Shown: positions 25,464 through 34,133 of the stretch, piece by piece
Numbering within the stretch: position 1 is the first letter of the stretch
How the letters are laid out: every line of letters begins with the position of its first letter
Origin: Fictibacillus gelatini DSM 15865
Lineage (GTDB): Bacteria; Bacillota; Bacilli; Bacillales; Fictibacillaceae
NCBI RefSeq assembly: GCF_000430745.1
Contig: NZ_AUMP01000003.1
Location: forward strand, 157,503-221,502
DNA: 64,000 nt
Direction: 5' to 3'
Program-made: the position numbers and the translations under genes
Notes under the pieces: generated by a model
What the model saw: the letters and a program-made list of their open reading frames with translations, nothing else
Told to the model about the DNA's origin: nothing
Database searches by the model: none

Positions 25464-26282
25464 ATGTCACAACTTGAAAAAATAGAAAAATCGGCTCGTT
25501 TTATTGAAGAGAAATTAAAGGAAAAACCTTCTATCGGATTAATACTCGGTTCCGGGTTAGGCATTTTAGCAGATGAAATCAAAGATCCCATCAAAATTCC
25601 TTACCGAGAAATTCCGGAATTTCCGGTATCAACTGTTGAAGGTCATGCCGGCCAACTCGTCATTGGAAAACTTGAAGGCAAGCAAGTAATTGCCATGCAA
25701 GGACGCTTTCACTATTATGAAGGATACTCCATGGAAAAAGTAACCTTTCCTGTACGTGTAATGAAAGAAATCGGAGTGTCAAGCATTATTGTTACAAATG
25801 CTGCAGGTGGTGTTAATACTTCGTTCGAACCGGGAGATTTAATGTTGATCACTGATCATATTAACAATCTTGGCACAAATCCGCTTATTGGACCGAACGA
25901 CAATCGACTTGGTGTTCGTTTCCCGGATATGTCTGAAGCCTACTCGAAAGAATTGCGTGAAATTGCGAGGCGGGCTGCAAAGGAGTTATCCATTTCATTA
26001 AAAGAAGGAGTCTATGTAGCGAACACAGGACCATGTTATGAGACACCTGCAGAAATTCGTATGTTAAGGGCGCTCGGGGCGGATAGCGTAGGGATGTCAA
26101 CAGTTCCCGAAGTAATCGTCGCCCGCCATGCAGGAATGAAAGTACTCGGCATCTCCTGCATTTCCAACATGGCAGCAGGCATTTTGGATCAGCCACTGAC
26201 CCATGATGAAGTAATGGAAACAACAGAAAAAGTAAAATCGAACTTTTTATCGCTTGTTAAACAGATTGTAAAAAGCATGTGA
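25464..26282 (+). CDS. punA: Purine nucleoside phosphorylase
   Basis: 272-residue trimeric-type purine nucleoside phosphorylase releasing guanine or hypoxanthine and (deoxy)ribose 1-phosphate. Seen: LGSGLGILADEI, GRFHYYEGYSMEKVTFPVRV, TNAAGGVN, GPCYETPAEIRM, SNMAAGI. 13 bases after deoB, in the same operon. Confidence 0.95.
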   Translation: MSQLEKIEKSARFIEEKLKEKPSIGLILGSGLGILADEIKDPIKIPYREIPEFPVSTVEGHAGQLVIGKLEGKQVIAMQGRFHYYEGYSMEKVTFPVRVMKEIGVSSIIVTNAAGGVNTSFEPGDLMLITDHINNLGTNPLIGPNDNRLGVRFPDMSEAYSKELREIARRAAKELSISLKEGVYVANTGPCYETPAEIRMLRALGADSVGMSTVPEVIVARHAGMKVLGISCISNMAAGILDQPLTHDEVMETTEKVKSNFLSLVKQIVKSM

Positions 26283-26306
26283 TAACGACAAAGGGGTGCT
26301 TTTCAG

Positions 26307-27611
26307 ATGAGAATGGTTGATTTGATTGAAAAAAAGCGCAATGGCAGGGAGCTGTCAAAAGACGAAATTAAATTTATGATCGAAAAGTATACGAACGGAG
26401 TGATCCCAGACTATCAAATGTCTGCCTTTGCCATGGCCGTTTATTTTCAGGACATGACAACGAACGAACGCGCGCATTTAACGATGGCGATGGTCGAATC
26501 GGGCGACCAAATCGATCTTTCTGCGATTGACGGAATAAAGGTTGATAAACATTCAACAGGTGGCGTCGGCGATACGACAACACTCGTTCTCGCGCCACTT
26601 GTTGCCGCCGTTGGTGTGCCGGTAGCTAAAATGTCCGGGCGTGGATTGGGGCACACGGGAGGAACGATCGATAAGCTGGAATCCGTTCCGGGATTTCATG
26701 TCGAGATTGATAACGAGGAATTCATTCGTTTAGTCAATGCCAATAAAGTGGCGGTCATTGGCCAGAGCGGAAATTTAACACCTGCGGATAAAAAATTGTA
26801 TGGCCTTCGTGATGTTACCGCTACTGTTGATTCAATCCCTTTAATAGCAAGTTCGATCATGAGTAAGAAGATTGCAGCAGGTGCTGATGCGATCGTTCTT
26901 GATGTGAAAACAGGCGCCGGCGCCTTTATGAAAACGGTGGAAGAAGCCGAAGAACTGGCAAAGGCAATGGTCGAAATCGGAAATCAAGTAGGTCGGCAAA
27001 CAATGGCTGTCATTTCGGATATGAGCCAGCCGCTCGGATATGCGGTCGGCAATGCCTTAGAAGTAAAAGAAGCAATCGATACGTTAAAAGGAAATGGACC
27101 GAAAGATTTGGAAGAGTTATGCCTGGCACTCGGCAGCCATATGGTTTACCTTGCTAAAAAAGCGCCGACGCATGAAGAAGCGAGAAAACAGCTAAAAGAA
27201 GCAATTGAAAATGGCAAGGCACTTGAAACATTAAAACTATTTTTAAAGGCTCAGGGAGGGGATGCATCGGTTGTCGATGATCCTTCTAAACTTCCGCAGG
27301 CTCGTTTCAAGTTTGAACTTGAAGCAAAAGAAAGCGGTTATGTCTCTGGTATTATTGCCAACGAAATCGGTACAGCGGCGATGTTGCTTGGCGCTGGACG
27401 GGCGACGAAAGAATCCGAAATAGACTTAGCTGTCGGCCTGGTGCTTCGAAAGAAAGTCGGCGATAAAGTACAACAGGGAGAGTCACTCGTTACGATTTAC
27501 AGCAATAAAGAAGATGTTCAAGAAGTAGTTGGTAAACTTTACGAAGCGTATTCAATCTCATCTCAACCTGTAGAAGCTCCGCCTTTGATTTACAAAGAAA
27601 TAAAAGAATAA
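26307..27611 (+). CDS. pdp: Pyrimidine-nucleoside phosphorylase
   Basis: 434-residue enzyme acting on uridine, thymidine and deoxyuridine. [41 protein letters not shown] and [15 protein letters not shown] are the conserved active-site segments. Last gene of the deoB-punA-pdp operon and ended by a strong terminator whose first base is in its stop codon. Confidence 0.95.
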   Translation: MRMVDLIEKKRNGRELSKDEIKFMIEKYTNGVIPDYQMSAFAMAVYFQDMTTNERAHLTMAMVESGDQIDLSAIDGIKVDKHSTGGVGDTTTLVLAPLVAAVGVPVAKMSGRGLGHTGGTIDKLESVPGFHVEIDNEEFIRLVNANKVAVIGQSGNLTPADKKLYGLRDVTATVDSIPLIASSIMSKKIAAGADAIVLDVKTGAGAFMKTVEEAEELAKAMVEIGNQVGRQTMAVISDMSQPLGYAVGNALEVKEAIDTLKGNGPKDLEELCLALGSHMVYLAKKAPTHEEARKQLKEAIENGKALETLKLFLKAQGGDASVVDDPSKLPQARFKFELEAKESGYVSGIIANEIGTAAMLLGAGRATKESEIDLAVGLVLRKKVGDKVQQGESLVTIYSNKEDVQEVVGKLYEAYSISSQPVEAPPLIYKEIKE

Positions 27612-27655
27612 AGACAAACACCAGGGTGAATTCACCCTGGTGTTTGTCTTTTTAT
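27610..27655 (+). terminator. Terminator of deoB-punA-pdp
   Basis: A perfect 42-base palindrome (27610-27651) centred on GAATTC, with T-rich sequence after it. Unusually long and without mismatches. Confidence 0.95.
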
Positions 27656-27657
27656 TT

Positions 27658-27686
27658 GTATAAATAAATTATTTTTGGAAAAAATA
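27658..27686 (+). promoter_or_regulatory. Candidate sigma-F promoter of dacF
   Basis: GTATA (27658-27662), 14 bases, GGAAAAAATA (27677-27686), fitting GYWTA and GGNNANANT patterns of forespore sigma-F. dacF is sigma-F dependent in B. subtilis. Confidence 0.5.
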
Positions 27687-27754
27687 TGTTATACATGTGC
27701 AAAAAGCAAGTGGAGGCAGGTTTACAAGATTATTATCACGGAGGGAATGAGGTT

Positions 27755-28936
27755 ATGAAACGGTACATATCAGGCATGCTAGTTTCTGTTTTATGCTTTT
27801 CGCTATTTTCAATAAAAACGGATGCAGCTGAGAAAAAAGATGATACGAGATTTGCAAAAAGCTCCATTTCCGCGGTCCTCATCGAAAGGGATACCGGACA
27901 GGTGCTTTTTGAAAAAAATGATCATAAAAAGCTGCCGCCTGCAAGCATGACGAAAATCATGACAATGACGCTAATCATGGAGGCGCTTGATCAAGGAAAA
28001 ATCAAGTGGGACGACAAAGTTGCGGTAAGTGAGCATGCCGCCTCAATGGGGGGCTCACAAATCTTTCTTGAACCCGGTGAAAAAATGACGGTGAGAGATT
28101 TATTGAAAGGGATCGCGATCGGCAGCGCGAACGATGCATCTGTCGCCATGGCCGAGCATATTGCAGGATCGGAATCCGCCTTTGTCGATATGATGAACCG
28201 GAAAGCAAAAGAACTTGGTTTAAAAGAAACGTTCTTTAAAAATCCAACCGGCTTACCGGCAGCAGGCCATTATTCGAGTGCTTATGATATGGCGCTTATG
28301 GGCAAAGAGCTTTTGAAACATGAGGAAATTACGCAATTTACTAGCCAATATGAGGATTATTTGCGTGAGAACAGTGATAAAAAGTTCTGGCTTGTCAACA
28401 CGAACCGTCTCGTGAAATTTTACCCTGGGGTTGACGGCTTAAAAACGGGCTTTACAAATGAAGCAAAATATTGTTTAACAGCGACCGCAAAGAAAAATGG
28501 AATGCGAGTGATTGCCGTCGTGATGGGGGCGCCGACTCCGAAAGAAAGAAATAAAGAGATTACCGAAATGTTTGATTACGCATTCGGTCATTATGCAACA
28601 AAAAAACTATTTGACCGCCATCAAATTGTGAAAGAAATTAAAATTTCAAAAGGAAATAAACATAAACTTCCTGTAGTGACGTCTGAAACTATCTCTTTAC
28701 TATTGAAAAAAGGTGAAGAGACGAGCAAAGTGAGAAAAGAAATAAAAACGGATAAAAACTTGTCATTGCCAATTAAAAAAGGGGATGAAGTCGGGACGCT
28801 TAAAATCTATAAAAACGGCAAAATAGTGACGAAAAGCCCCCTTCTGGCCTCGGATAATATTCAAAGCGCTTCCTGGTGGAAACTGTTTAAACGTACATTA
28901 GGTGATTTTGTCAAAGTAAAAGGTGACGGTACTTGA
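27755..28936 (+). CDS. dacF: D-alanyl-D-alanine carboxypeptidase DacF
   Basis: 393-residue forespore penicillin-binding protein trimming peptide crosslinks in spore cortex. Signal peptide to about residue 24 (KTDA/AEKK), catalytic SMTK (S64, K67), SAN (124-126) and KTG (229-231), then the PBP5 C-terminal beta domain and an amphipathic tail. ATG at 27755 lies behind GGAGGGAATGAGG. It leads the spoIIA operon as in B. subtilis and may read through into it. Confidence 0.93.
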   Translation: MKRYISGMLVSVLCFSLFSIKTDAAEKKDDTRFAKSSISAVLIERDTGQVLFEKNDHKKLPPASMTKIMTMTLIMEALDQGKIKWDDKVAVSEHAASMGGSQIFLEPGEKMTVRDLLKGIAIGSANDASVAMAEHIAGSESAFVDMMNRKAKELGLKETFFKNPTGLPAAGHYSSAYDMALMGKELLKHEEITQFTSQYEDYLRENSDKKFWLVNTNRLVKFYPGVDGLKTGFTNEAKYCLTATAKKNGMRVIAVVMGAPTPKERNKEITEMFDYAFGHYATKKLFDRHQIVKEIKISKGNKHKLPVVTSETISLLLKKGEETSKVRKEIKTDKNLSLPIKKGDEVGTLKIYKNGKIVTKSPLLASDNIQSASWWKLFKRTLGDFVKVKGDGT

Positions 28937-28973
28937 CAGAAAGAAGCGAATTCACACTAGTTTTGTCACTGTG

Positions 28974-29003
28974 AAGGAATTTGGAGGCTCATTATAGAAG
29001 ATT
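28974..29003 (+). promoter_or_regulatory. Candidate sigma-H promoter of spoIIA
   Basis: AAGGAATTT (28974-28982) and AGAAGATT (28996-29003) with 13 bases between, resembling the sigma-H elements RnAGGAwWW and RnnGAAT. spoIIA is sigma-H driven in B. subtilis. The -10 match is imperfect. Confidence 0.45.
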
Positions 29004-29033
29004 CACATATCCAAGCATAAGGAGGAGAGGAAT

Positions 29034-29384
29034 GTGAGTCTTCACATCGACATGGAAATTAAAGATAACGTATTATGTATCCGGCTTGAAGGTGAACTGG
29101 ACCATCATACAGCCGATTTACTTCGAAACAAGGTCAATGAAACATTAGAAGAAAGCGCCATCAGGCATATTGTCCTCAACTTAGAAGGATTGGATTTTAT
29201 GGATAGTTCAGGGCTTGGTGTCATCCTCGGCCGATACAAACAGATTAAAAGCCAAAATGGCGAAATGGTCGTTTGTGCAATATCTCCTTCGGTCAAGCGG
29301 CTTTTCGAAATGTCGGGTCTCTTTAAAATTGTCCGGCTTGAAGAAAATGAAAAATATGCCCTCGAAACATTGGGGGTGGCTTAA
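29034..29384 (+). CDS. spoIIAA: Anti-sigma-F factor antagonist SpoIIAA
   Basis: 116-residue STAS protein. Ser58, the site phosphorylated by SpoIIAB, is in [18 protein letters not shown] start after GGAGGAGAGG; the neighbouring ATG is followed at once by a stop. One base separates its stop codon from the spoIIAB ATG. Confidence 0.96.
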   Translation: MSLHIDMEIKDNVLCIRLEGELDHHTADLLRNKVNETLEESAIRHIVLNLEGLDFMDSSGLGVILGRYKQIKSQNGEMVVCAISPSVKRLFEMSGLFKIVRLEENEKYALETLGVA

Positions 29385-29385
29385 T

Positions 29386-29826
29386 ATGAAAAACGAAATG
29401 AAACTCGAATTTTCAAGTTTAAGCCAGAATGAATCGTTTGCACGCGTGACAGTGGCAGCATTTATCGCCCAATTAGATCCAACTGTTGATGAACTCACTG
29501 AAATTAAAACTGTGGTATCGGAGGCAGTAACTAACGCCATAATTCACGGATACGAAAATAACCCAAATGGCGTAGTGTACATTACAGTCGAACTTGATGA
29601 AGACCGTGTCAAGTTAACGATTCGTGATGAAGGCGTCGGAATCAAAAATTTGGATGAAGCAAGACAGCCTTTATACACGTCCAAGCCGGAATTAGAACGG
29701 TCAGGCATGGGCTTTACCATAATGGAAAACTTTATGGACGAGGTCGAAGTTATTTCAGAACCGTCGTTTGGCACCACGATTCACTTAACCAAATACCTTG
29801 CAAAAAATAAAGCGTTATGCAATTAA
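29386..29826 (+). CDS. spoIIAB: Anti-sigma-F factor/serine kinase SpoIIAB
   Basis: 146-residue GHKL kinase holding sigma-F and phosphorylating SpoIIAA. N-box [13 protein letters not shown]1 RDEGVGI and G2 [14 protein letters not shown] are visible. Length is identical to B. subtilis. Starts one base after spoIIAA. Confidence 0.96.
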   Translation: MKNEMKLEFSSLSQNESFARVTVAAFIAQLDPTVDELTEIKTVVSEAVTNAIIHGYENNPNGVVYITVELDEDRVKLTIRDEGVGIKNLDEARQPLYTSKPELERSGMGFTIMENFMDEVEVISEPSFGTTIHLTKYLAKNKALCN

Positions 29827-29838
29827 GGGGTATGCCTT

Positions 29839-30597
29839 ATGGATGTTGAGGTTAAAGGCAACAAAAACGAACCTTATTTAAAAGACGAAGAAATTAAACA
29901 GCTTATAAAGAAAAGCCAGGAAGGCGACCAATCGGCAAGAGAAATGATTGTCGAAAAAAACATGCGACTCGTATGGTCTGTCGTTCAACGTTTTTTAAAT
30001 CGTGGCTATGAACCGGATGACCTATTCCAAATTGGCAGCATCGGATTGTTAAAATCGGTCGATAAATTTGATTTATCGTATGATGTTCGCTTCTCGACTT
30101 ATGCGGTACCGATGATCATTGGAGAAATTCAACGATTTATCCGGGATGATGGAACGGTGAAAGTGTCAAGATCCCTTAAAGAGATGGGGAATAAAGTACG
30201 TAAAGTGAAGGACGAACTTTCAAAGACGCTTGGACGCACCCCGACTGTTAACGAGATTGCGGAAAAATTAGAAATTACGGCAGAAGATGTTGTTCTGGCG
30301 CAGGAGGCGGTTAGAGCCCCAACCTCCATTCATGAAACCGTCTATGAAAACGATGGCGACCCGATTACATTGCTTGATCAAATTGCGGACCATTCGGAAA
30401 ATAAATGGTTTGATAAAATTGCGCTACAGGAAGCGATTGAAGCGCTGGATGAGCGGGAAAAGCTCATTGTTTATTTGCGCTATTATAAAGATCAAACACA
30501 ATCAGAGGTGGCACAGCGGCTTGGCATATCACAAGTTCAAGTGTCGCGTCTTGAAAAAAAGATATTGCTCTATATGAAAAACCAGATGGAAACATAG
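29839..30597 (+). CDS. sigF: RNA polymerase sporulation sigma-F
   Basis: 252-residue forespore sigma factor. Region 2 includes RLVWSVVQRFLNRGYEPDDLFQIG and the KFDLSYDVRFSTYAVPMIIGE segment; region 4 ends in SEVAQRLGISQVQVSRLEKKIL. Third gene of spoIIA. Its stop codon TAG overlaps the loop and right arm of the operon terminator. Confidence 0.97.
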   Translation: MDVEVKGNKNEPYLKDEEIKQLIKKSQEGDQSAREMIVEKNMRLVWSVVQRFLNRGYEPDDLFQIGSIGLLKSVDKFDLSYDVRFSTYAVPMIIGEIQRFIRDDGTVKVSRSLKEMGNKVRKVKDELSKTLGRTPTVNEIAEKLEITAEDVVLAQEAVRAPTSIHETVYENDGDPITLLDQIADHSENKWFDKIALQEAIEALDEREKLIVYLRYYKDQTQSEVAQRLGISQVQVSRLEKKILLYMKNQMET

Positions 30598-30613
30598 TTT
30601 CCATCTGGTTTTT
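30577..30613 (+). terminator. spoIIA terminator overlapping the sigF 3' end
   Basis: Perfect 17-bp stem AAAAACCAGATGGAAAC (30577-30593) and its complement (30597-30613) with a 3-base loop ATA, followed by CTATATT. The left arm is sigF coding sequence and the stop codon TAG spans loop and right arm. Confidence 0.9.
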
Positions 30614-30635
30614 CTATATTCAATCAAACGTAAGC

Positions 30636-30665
30636 TGAATAATTCAAATCGAGAAAAGCATACTA
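30636..30665 (+). promoter_or_regulatory. Sigma-G promoter of the spoVA operon
   Basis: TGAATA (30636-30641), 17 bases, CATACTA (30659-30665): full matches to the forespore sigma-G elements. spoVA is sigma-G dependent in B. subtilis. The predicted start near 30673 excludes the TTG at 30676 as translation start of spoVAA. Confidence 0.85.
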
Positions 30666-30702
30666 AACATATAGCTTGAGGGCGAAAGTAGGTAGTATAG
30701 AT

Positions 30703-31326
30703 ATGGAAAATTTAACGGTTTATATCCGAATGAGACAGCGCGTCCAGGTTGTTCCAAACCAGAAGGTCACACTTAGCGAAATCGCTCAAATTGTCGCTCC
30801 CGGCGAAATACATAAAAAAGTAAAGGCGTTAATCATTCACCACGTAAAACCGGAAGACAAGCATCTCATTGTCATCGATGTCATCAAAGTAATTCAACAT
30901 ATTCATAATGTCTATGAGTCGATCGATGTGCAAACGGTTGGACCGGCGCAAACGATATTAGAAATCCAATATGAAAAAAAGAAGCTTGCCCCCGTCTATT
31001 TCCTTCTTGTCTGGCTGCTTCTGTTTTTCGGTTCATCACTTGCAATTATGAATTTTCATGAAGATGTCAGTATGGGGATTGTCCATAAAAAAATTTATTA
31101 CATGATAACAGGGGAACAAAATAACCGCCCCCTTTTATTGCAAATCCCTTATTCGTTTGGACTTGGCATTGGGATGATTCTCTTTTTCAACCATTTATTT
31201 AAAAAACGATTTAATGAAGAACCAAGCCCGCTCGAAGTAGAAATGTTTAATTATCAACAAGATTTGGATCAATATGTCATCGTACATGAAAACAAGGAGA
31301 CGGAAAAGAAATTGCATGATACTTAA
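30703..31326 (+). CDS. spoVAA: Stage V sporulation protein AA
   Basis: 207-residue membrane protein with a soluble N-terminal half and two helices; the conserved blocks IDVQTVGPAQTILEIQY, GSSLAIMNFHEDVSMG and NEEPSPLEVEMFNYQQDLDQ are near-identical to B. subtilis SpoVAA. It is part of the inner-membrane machinery moving Ca-dipicolinic acid in and out of spores. It overlaps spoVAB by 11 bases. Confidence 0.93.
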   Translation: MENLTVYIRMRQRVQVVPNQKVTLSEIAQIVAPGEIHKKVKALIIHHVKPEDKHLIVIDVIKVIQHIHNVYESIDVQTVGPAQTILEIQYEKKKLAPVYFLLVWLLLFFGSSLAIMNFHEDVSMGIVHKKIYYMITGEQNNRPLLLQIPYSFGLGIGMILFFNHLFKKRFNEEPSPLEVEMFNYQQDLDQYVIVHENKETEKKLHDT

Positions 31327-31738
31327 TATCCTTATTACCATATTTATCGGCTTTGCCGGAGGGATTGCGGTGGGATCGGGATTTGTCGCCTTTTTAACTG
31401 TTCTAGGAATTGTCCCCCGGCTTATGCAATTGAGTAAAACGTATTCACGTATTCGCAGTTATGAAGCGAGTGTTACGTTAGGCGCTATTATTGGCGGCTG
31501 GATGAATTTGCGTCATTTGACGTTTTCCATGTCCCCGCTCTTGCTTATTCCAATCGGCTTGTTTTTTGGCGTTTTTATTGGAATGCTGGCCGCTGCTTTG
31601 ACGGAAGTGCTCAATGTTTTGCCTATTTTGGCTAAAAGGATTGGATTTGAAGAGAAACTGATTATTATTTTAATGGCCATCGTATTCGGAAAAGTATTTG
31701 GATCACTTTTTCATTGGGTCTATTATGTAAACCATTAA
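31316..31738 (+). CDS. spoVAB: Stage V sporulation protein AB
   Basis: 140-residue, four- to five-helix membrane protein. GSGFVAFLTVLGIVPRLMQL and AALTEVLNVLPILAKRIG match SpoVAB. ATG at 31316, inside the end of spoVAA, gives the same N terminus as B. subtilis; a longer frame from 31274 is unlikely. It is followed directly by the SpoVAEA gene instead of spoVAC. Confidence 0.92.
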   Translation: MILNILITIFIGFAGGIAVGSGFVAFLTVLGIVPRLMQLSKTYSRIRSYEASVTLGAIIGGWMNLRHLTFSMSPLLLIPIGLFFGVFIGMLAAALTEVLNVLPILAKRIGFEEKLIIILMAIVFGKVFGSLFHWVYYVNH

Positions 31739-31751
31739 ATAGGGAGGCGCC

Positions 31752-32354
31752 ATGAAGAAGAAGCGCGTTATTTTCATAACCGATGGCGATCTTTATGCGT
31801 TAAAGGCCGCGGAACTCGTTGCAAAGAAGATAGGAGGACGATGCATATCAGCATCAATGGGCAATCCGACCAGAATTACGGGGGGAGAATTGATCCGTTT
31901 TATTCAAGAGACTCCGTATGACCCTGTGCTTGTCTTATTTGATGATTGTGGACAAAAAGGGGAGGGGCCAGGCGAGCGAGCGATGCGTGACATTTGCCGC
32001 CACCCACAAATAGAAGTTCTCGGTGCGGTCGCCGTGGCTTCGAAAACCCATTATGCCGAATGGACAAAGGTAGATTTCAGTATCGATCGTTATGGTAATT
32101 TAACCGAATACGGAATTGATAAAAGCGGTTTGCCCGATTTAGAAATGGGAAGAATTAACGGAGACACCGTATATATTCTCGATGAATTAGATTTGCCTAT
32201 TGTCATCGGTGTTGGCGATATAGGTAAAATGGCCGGGTATGATTCAGTAGAAAAAGGAGCACCGATCACGACCCAGGCAATCCAAATGATATTAGAAAGG
32301 AGTGGCGTAAGTGGCACAAAAGAAAGCAAAAATACCAATCAGCAAGAAAATTGA
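31752..32354 (+). CDS. spoVAEA: Stage V sporulation protein AEA
   Basis: 200-residue soluble protein: FITDGDLYALKAAELVAKKIGGRCISASMGNPT, then LVLFDDCGQKGEGPGERAM, GVGDIGKMAGYDSV and a C-terminal Asn/Lys tail match SpoVAEA. In B. subtilis it follows AC, AD and AEB; here it follows AB with a 13-base gap. It overlaps spoVAF by 44 bases. Confidence 0.9.
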   Translation: MKKKRVIFITDGDLYALKAAELVAKKIGGRCISASMGNPTRITGGELIRFIQETPYDPVLVLFDDCGQKGEGPGERAMRDICRHPQIEVLGAVAVASKTHYAEWTKVDFSIDRYGNLTEYGIDKSGLPDLEMGRINGDTVYILDELDLPIVIGVGDIGKMAGYDSVEKGAPITTQAIQMILERSGVSGTKESKNTNQQEN

Positions 32355-33783
32355 AGAAAATGAAGAACTGTTGAAAAAACGGCTCGGAATAGGGGAAACC
32401 TTTGATGTCGGCGTTCGCAAATTGCTTTTGCTGAAAACAAAAGTGCAGCTCTATTATTGCAACGGGCTTTGCGATACGACTTATATCATTCAAATTATGA
32501 GGGAATTTATGCTAATGAACAACCAGCATAAAAGTCCCCATAGTGTAAAAGAGGTCATACATAATCATATTACTCATGAACAAGTAGAACTGACGGATAA
32601 TATGGATGAAGCGGTTGATCGATTGCTCTCCGGATTAATCCTTATTTTTGTAGATGGCGAGGATGAAGTATTTATTGTTGATGTCCGTAGTTACCCTGGT
32701 AGGAATCCTGAAGAACCGGATACAGAAAAAGTTGTCAGGGGGTCAAGGGACGGGTACACCGAAAATATTATCATCAATACAGCATTAACGAGAAGAAGGC
32801 TAAGAGATGAAAGGCTTCGAAATGAAATTGTACAGGTTGGGGAACGGTCAAAAACGGATATTTGTATTTCCTATTTAAAAGATGTTGCAGATCCCGGATT
32901 AATAAAATTGATTAAAAAAGAAATAAGCACAATTAGCATCGACGGTATTCCAATGGCGGACAAGACGATTGAAGAATATCTTGTCAAGCAAGGATTCAAT
33001 CCATTTCCAATGGCCCGTTATACTGAACGTCCCGACGTTGCCGTTCAGCACCTTTTAGAAGGGCACGTGCTTGTGATGGTTGATACGTCCCCAAGCGTTT
33101 TAATCACCCCGACGACATATTTTCACCATGTTCAGCACGCGGAGGAGTTCCGTCAAACTCCGCTGACCGGGGCATTTGAAAGATGGTTTCGTTTTATCGG
33201 CATCCTTGCTGCCATCATGCTTGTTCCACTCTGGTATTTATATGTGCAGGATCCGCATTTGCTTCCAAAAGGCCTGGAATTTATCGGTCCAAACAAACAC
33301 GGCCATTTGCCGATCTTTCTTCAGTTATTATTAGCTGAAGTCGGAATTCATTTATTGCGGCTTGCGGCCATCCATACTCCAAATGCCCTTGCTACTTCCA
33401 TGGGATTAGTTGCGGCAGTGCTCATTGGACAAATCGCCATCAGTGTCGGAGTTTTCGTTCCTGAAGTCATTTTATACAGTTCTGTTTCAGCCATCGGAAC
33501 GTTTGTCACTCCAAGTGTGGAATTAGGATTGGCGAATGATCTTTTTCGGATATTGCTGCTTTTACTTGTCGCGATTTTCCACGTTCCGGGCTATGTTATT
33601 GGCTTGACGCTGTTTATTATTTTTATTGCGAATATGAAAAATTTAAATACACCGTATTTATGGCCGTTTATGCCATTTAACGCGAAGGCGCTGCTTACAA
33701 TTATTATGCGGGTGGCCGTACCGATGACAAAAATGAGGCCAAGTATTTTACATCCGCAAAATCCGAAAAGAACATCAAATTAA
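32311..33783 (+). CDS. spoVAF: Spore germination protein SpoVAF (GerA family)
   Basis: 490-residue member of the GerA A-subunit family. Soluble N-terminal region to about residue 285, including DGEDEVFIVDVRSYPGRNPEEPDTEKVVRG in part, then about five membrane helices (RFIGILAAIMLVPLWYL onward) and the NTPYLWPFMPF segment. GTG start after GAAAGGAGTGG, inside spoVAEA. Last gene of the spoVA operon before lysA. SpoVAF takes part in germination together with FigP in B. subtilis. Confidence 0.92.
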   Translation: MAQKKAKIPISKKIEENEELLKKRLGIGETFDVGVRKLLLLKTKVQLYYCNGLCDTTYIIQIMREFMLMNNQHKSPHSVKEVIHNHITHEQVELTDNMDEAVDRLLSGLILIFVDGEDEVFIVDVRSYPGRNPEEPDTEKVVRGSRDGYTENIIINTALTRRRLRDERLRNEIVQVGERSKTDICISYLKDVADPGLIKLIKKEISTISIDGIPMADKTIEEYLVKQGFNPFPMARYTERPDVAVQHLLEGHVLVMVDTSPSVLITPTTYFHHVQHAEEFRQTPLTGAFERWFRFIGILAAIMLVPLWYLYVQDPHLLPKGLEFIGPNKHGHLPIFLQLLLAEVGIHLLRLAAIHTPNALATSMGLVAAVLIGQIAISVGVFVPEVILYSSVSAIGTFVTPSVELGLANDLFRILLLLLVAIFHVPGYVIGLTLFIIFIANMKNLNTPYLWPFMPFNAKALLTIIMRVAVPMTKMRPSILHPQNPKRTSN

Positions 33784-33844
33784 GCCTTGCACAATTAGGG
33801 GAATGTATGTTAAAGTTTTTCATAATAATTAAATATGCCTCATT

Positions 33845-34035
33845 CTTCGCAATGGGGTAGAGGCGCAAAGCGAATGAGTACGATTATGAAGTGAATGGAC
33901 ACGATGAAGTAATCGGAAAGGTCAATTTGCCGAAGTGTAAAATGGGTCCATGCCATTTTATGCTGGGTCGTTGTCAAATAGGCAACGGACTGTCACTACA
34001 AATTACGTAGTGGAGAGCTATTCCGACAATGAGGG
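33845..34035 (+). promoter_or_regulatory. Lysine riboswitch (L box)
   Basis: Conserved L-box blocks in order: GTAGAGGCGCAAAG, GAGTACGA, GGAAAGGTCAA with GCCGAAG, GCTGGGTCGTTGTCAAATAG, CGGACTGTCACTAC, GTGGAGAGCTATT and GACAATGAGGG. It fills the 350-base gap between spoVAF and lysA. Lysine binding is expected to favour the terminator at 34045 and shut off lysA. Confidence 0.96.
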
Positions 34036-34044
34036 TACGGGTTC

Positions 34045-34092
34045 AAGACAGTTAATGTACCTTTTTTGGCATTAGCTGTCTTTTCATTTTTC
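34045..34092 (+). terminator. Terminator of the lysine riboswitch
   Basis: AAGACAGTTAATG (34045-34057) pairs with CATTAGCTGTCTT (34070-34082) with one mismatch, followed by TTCATTTTT, ahead of the lysA ribosome binding site GAGAGGAGA. Confidence 0.85.
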
Positions 34093-34133
34093 GTCGGATT
34101 GAATCTCTATATTTTCGGAGAGGAGATTGGTCA

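Noticed and set aside
33784-34133. Small coding gene between spoVAF and lysA
   Set aside because: The stretch is fully explained by the lysine riboswitch and its terminator.
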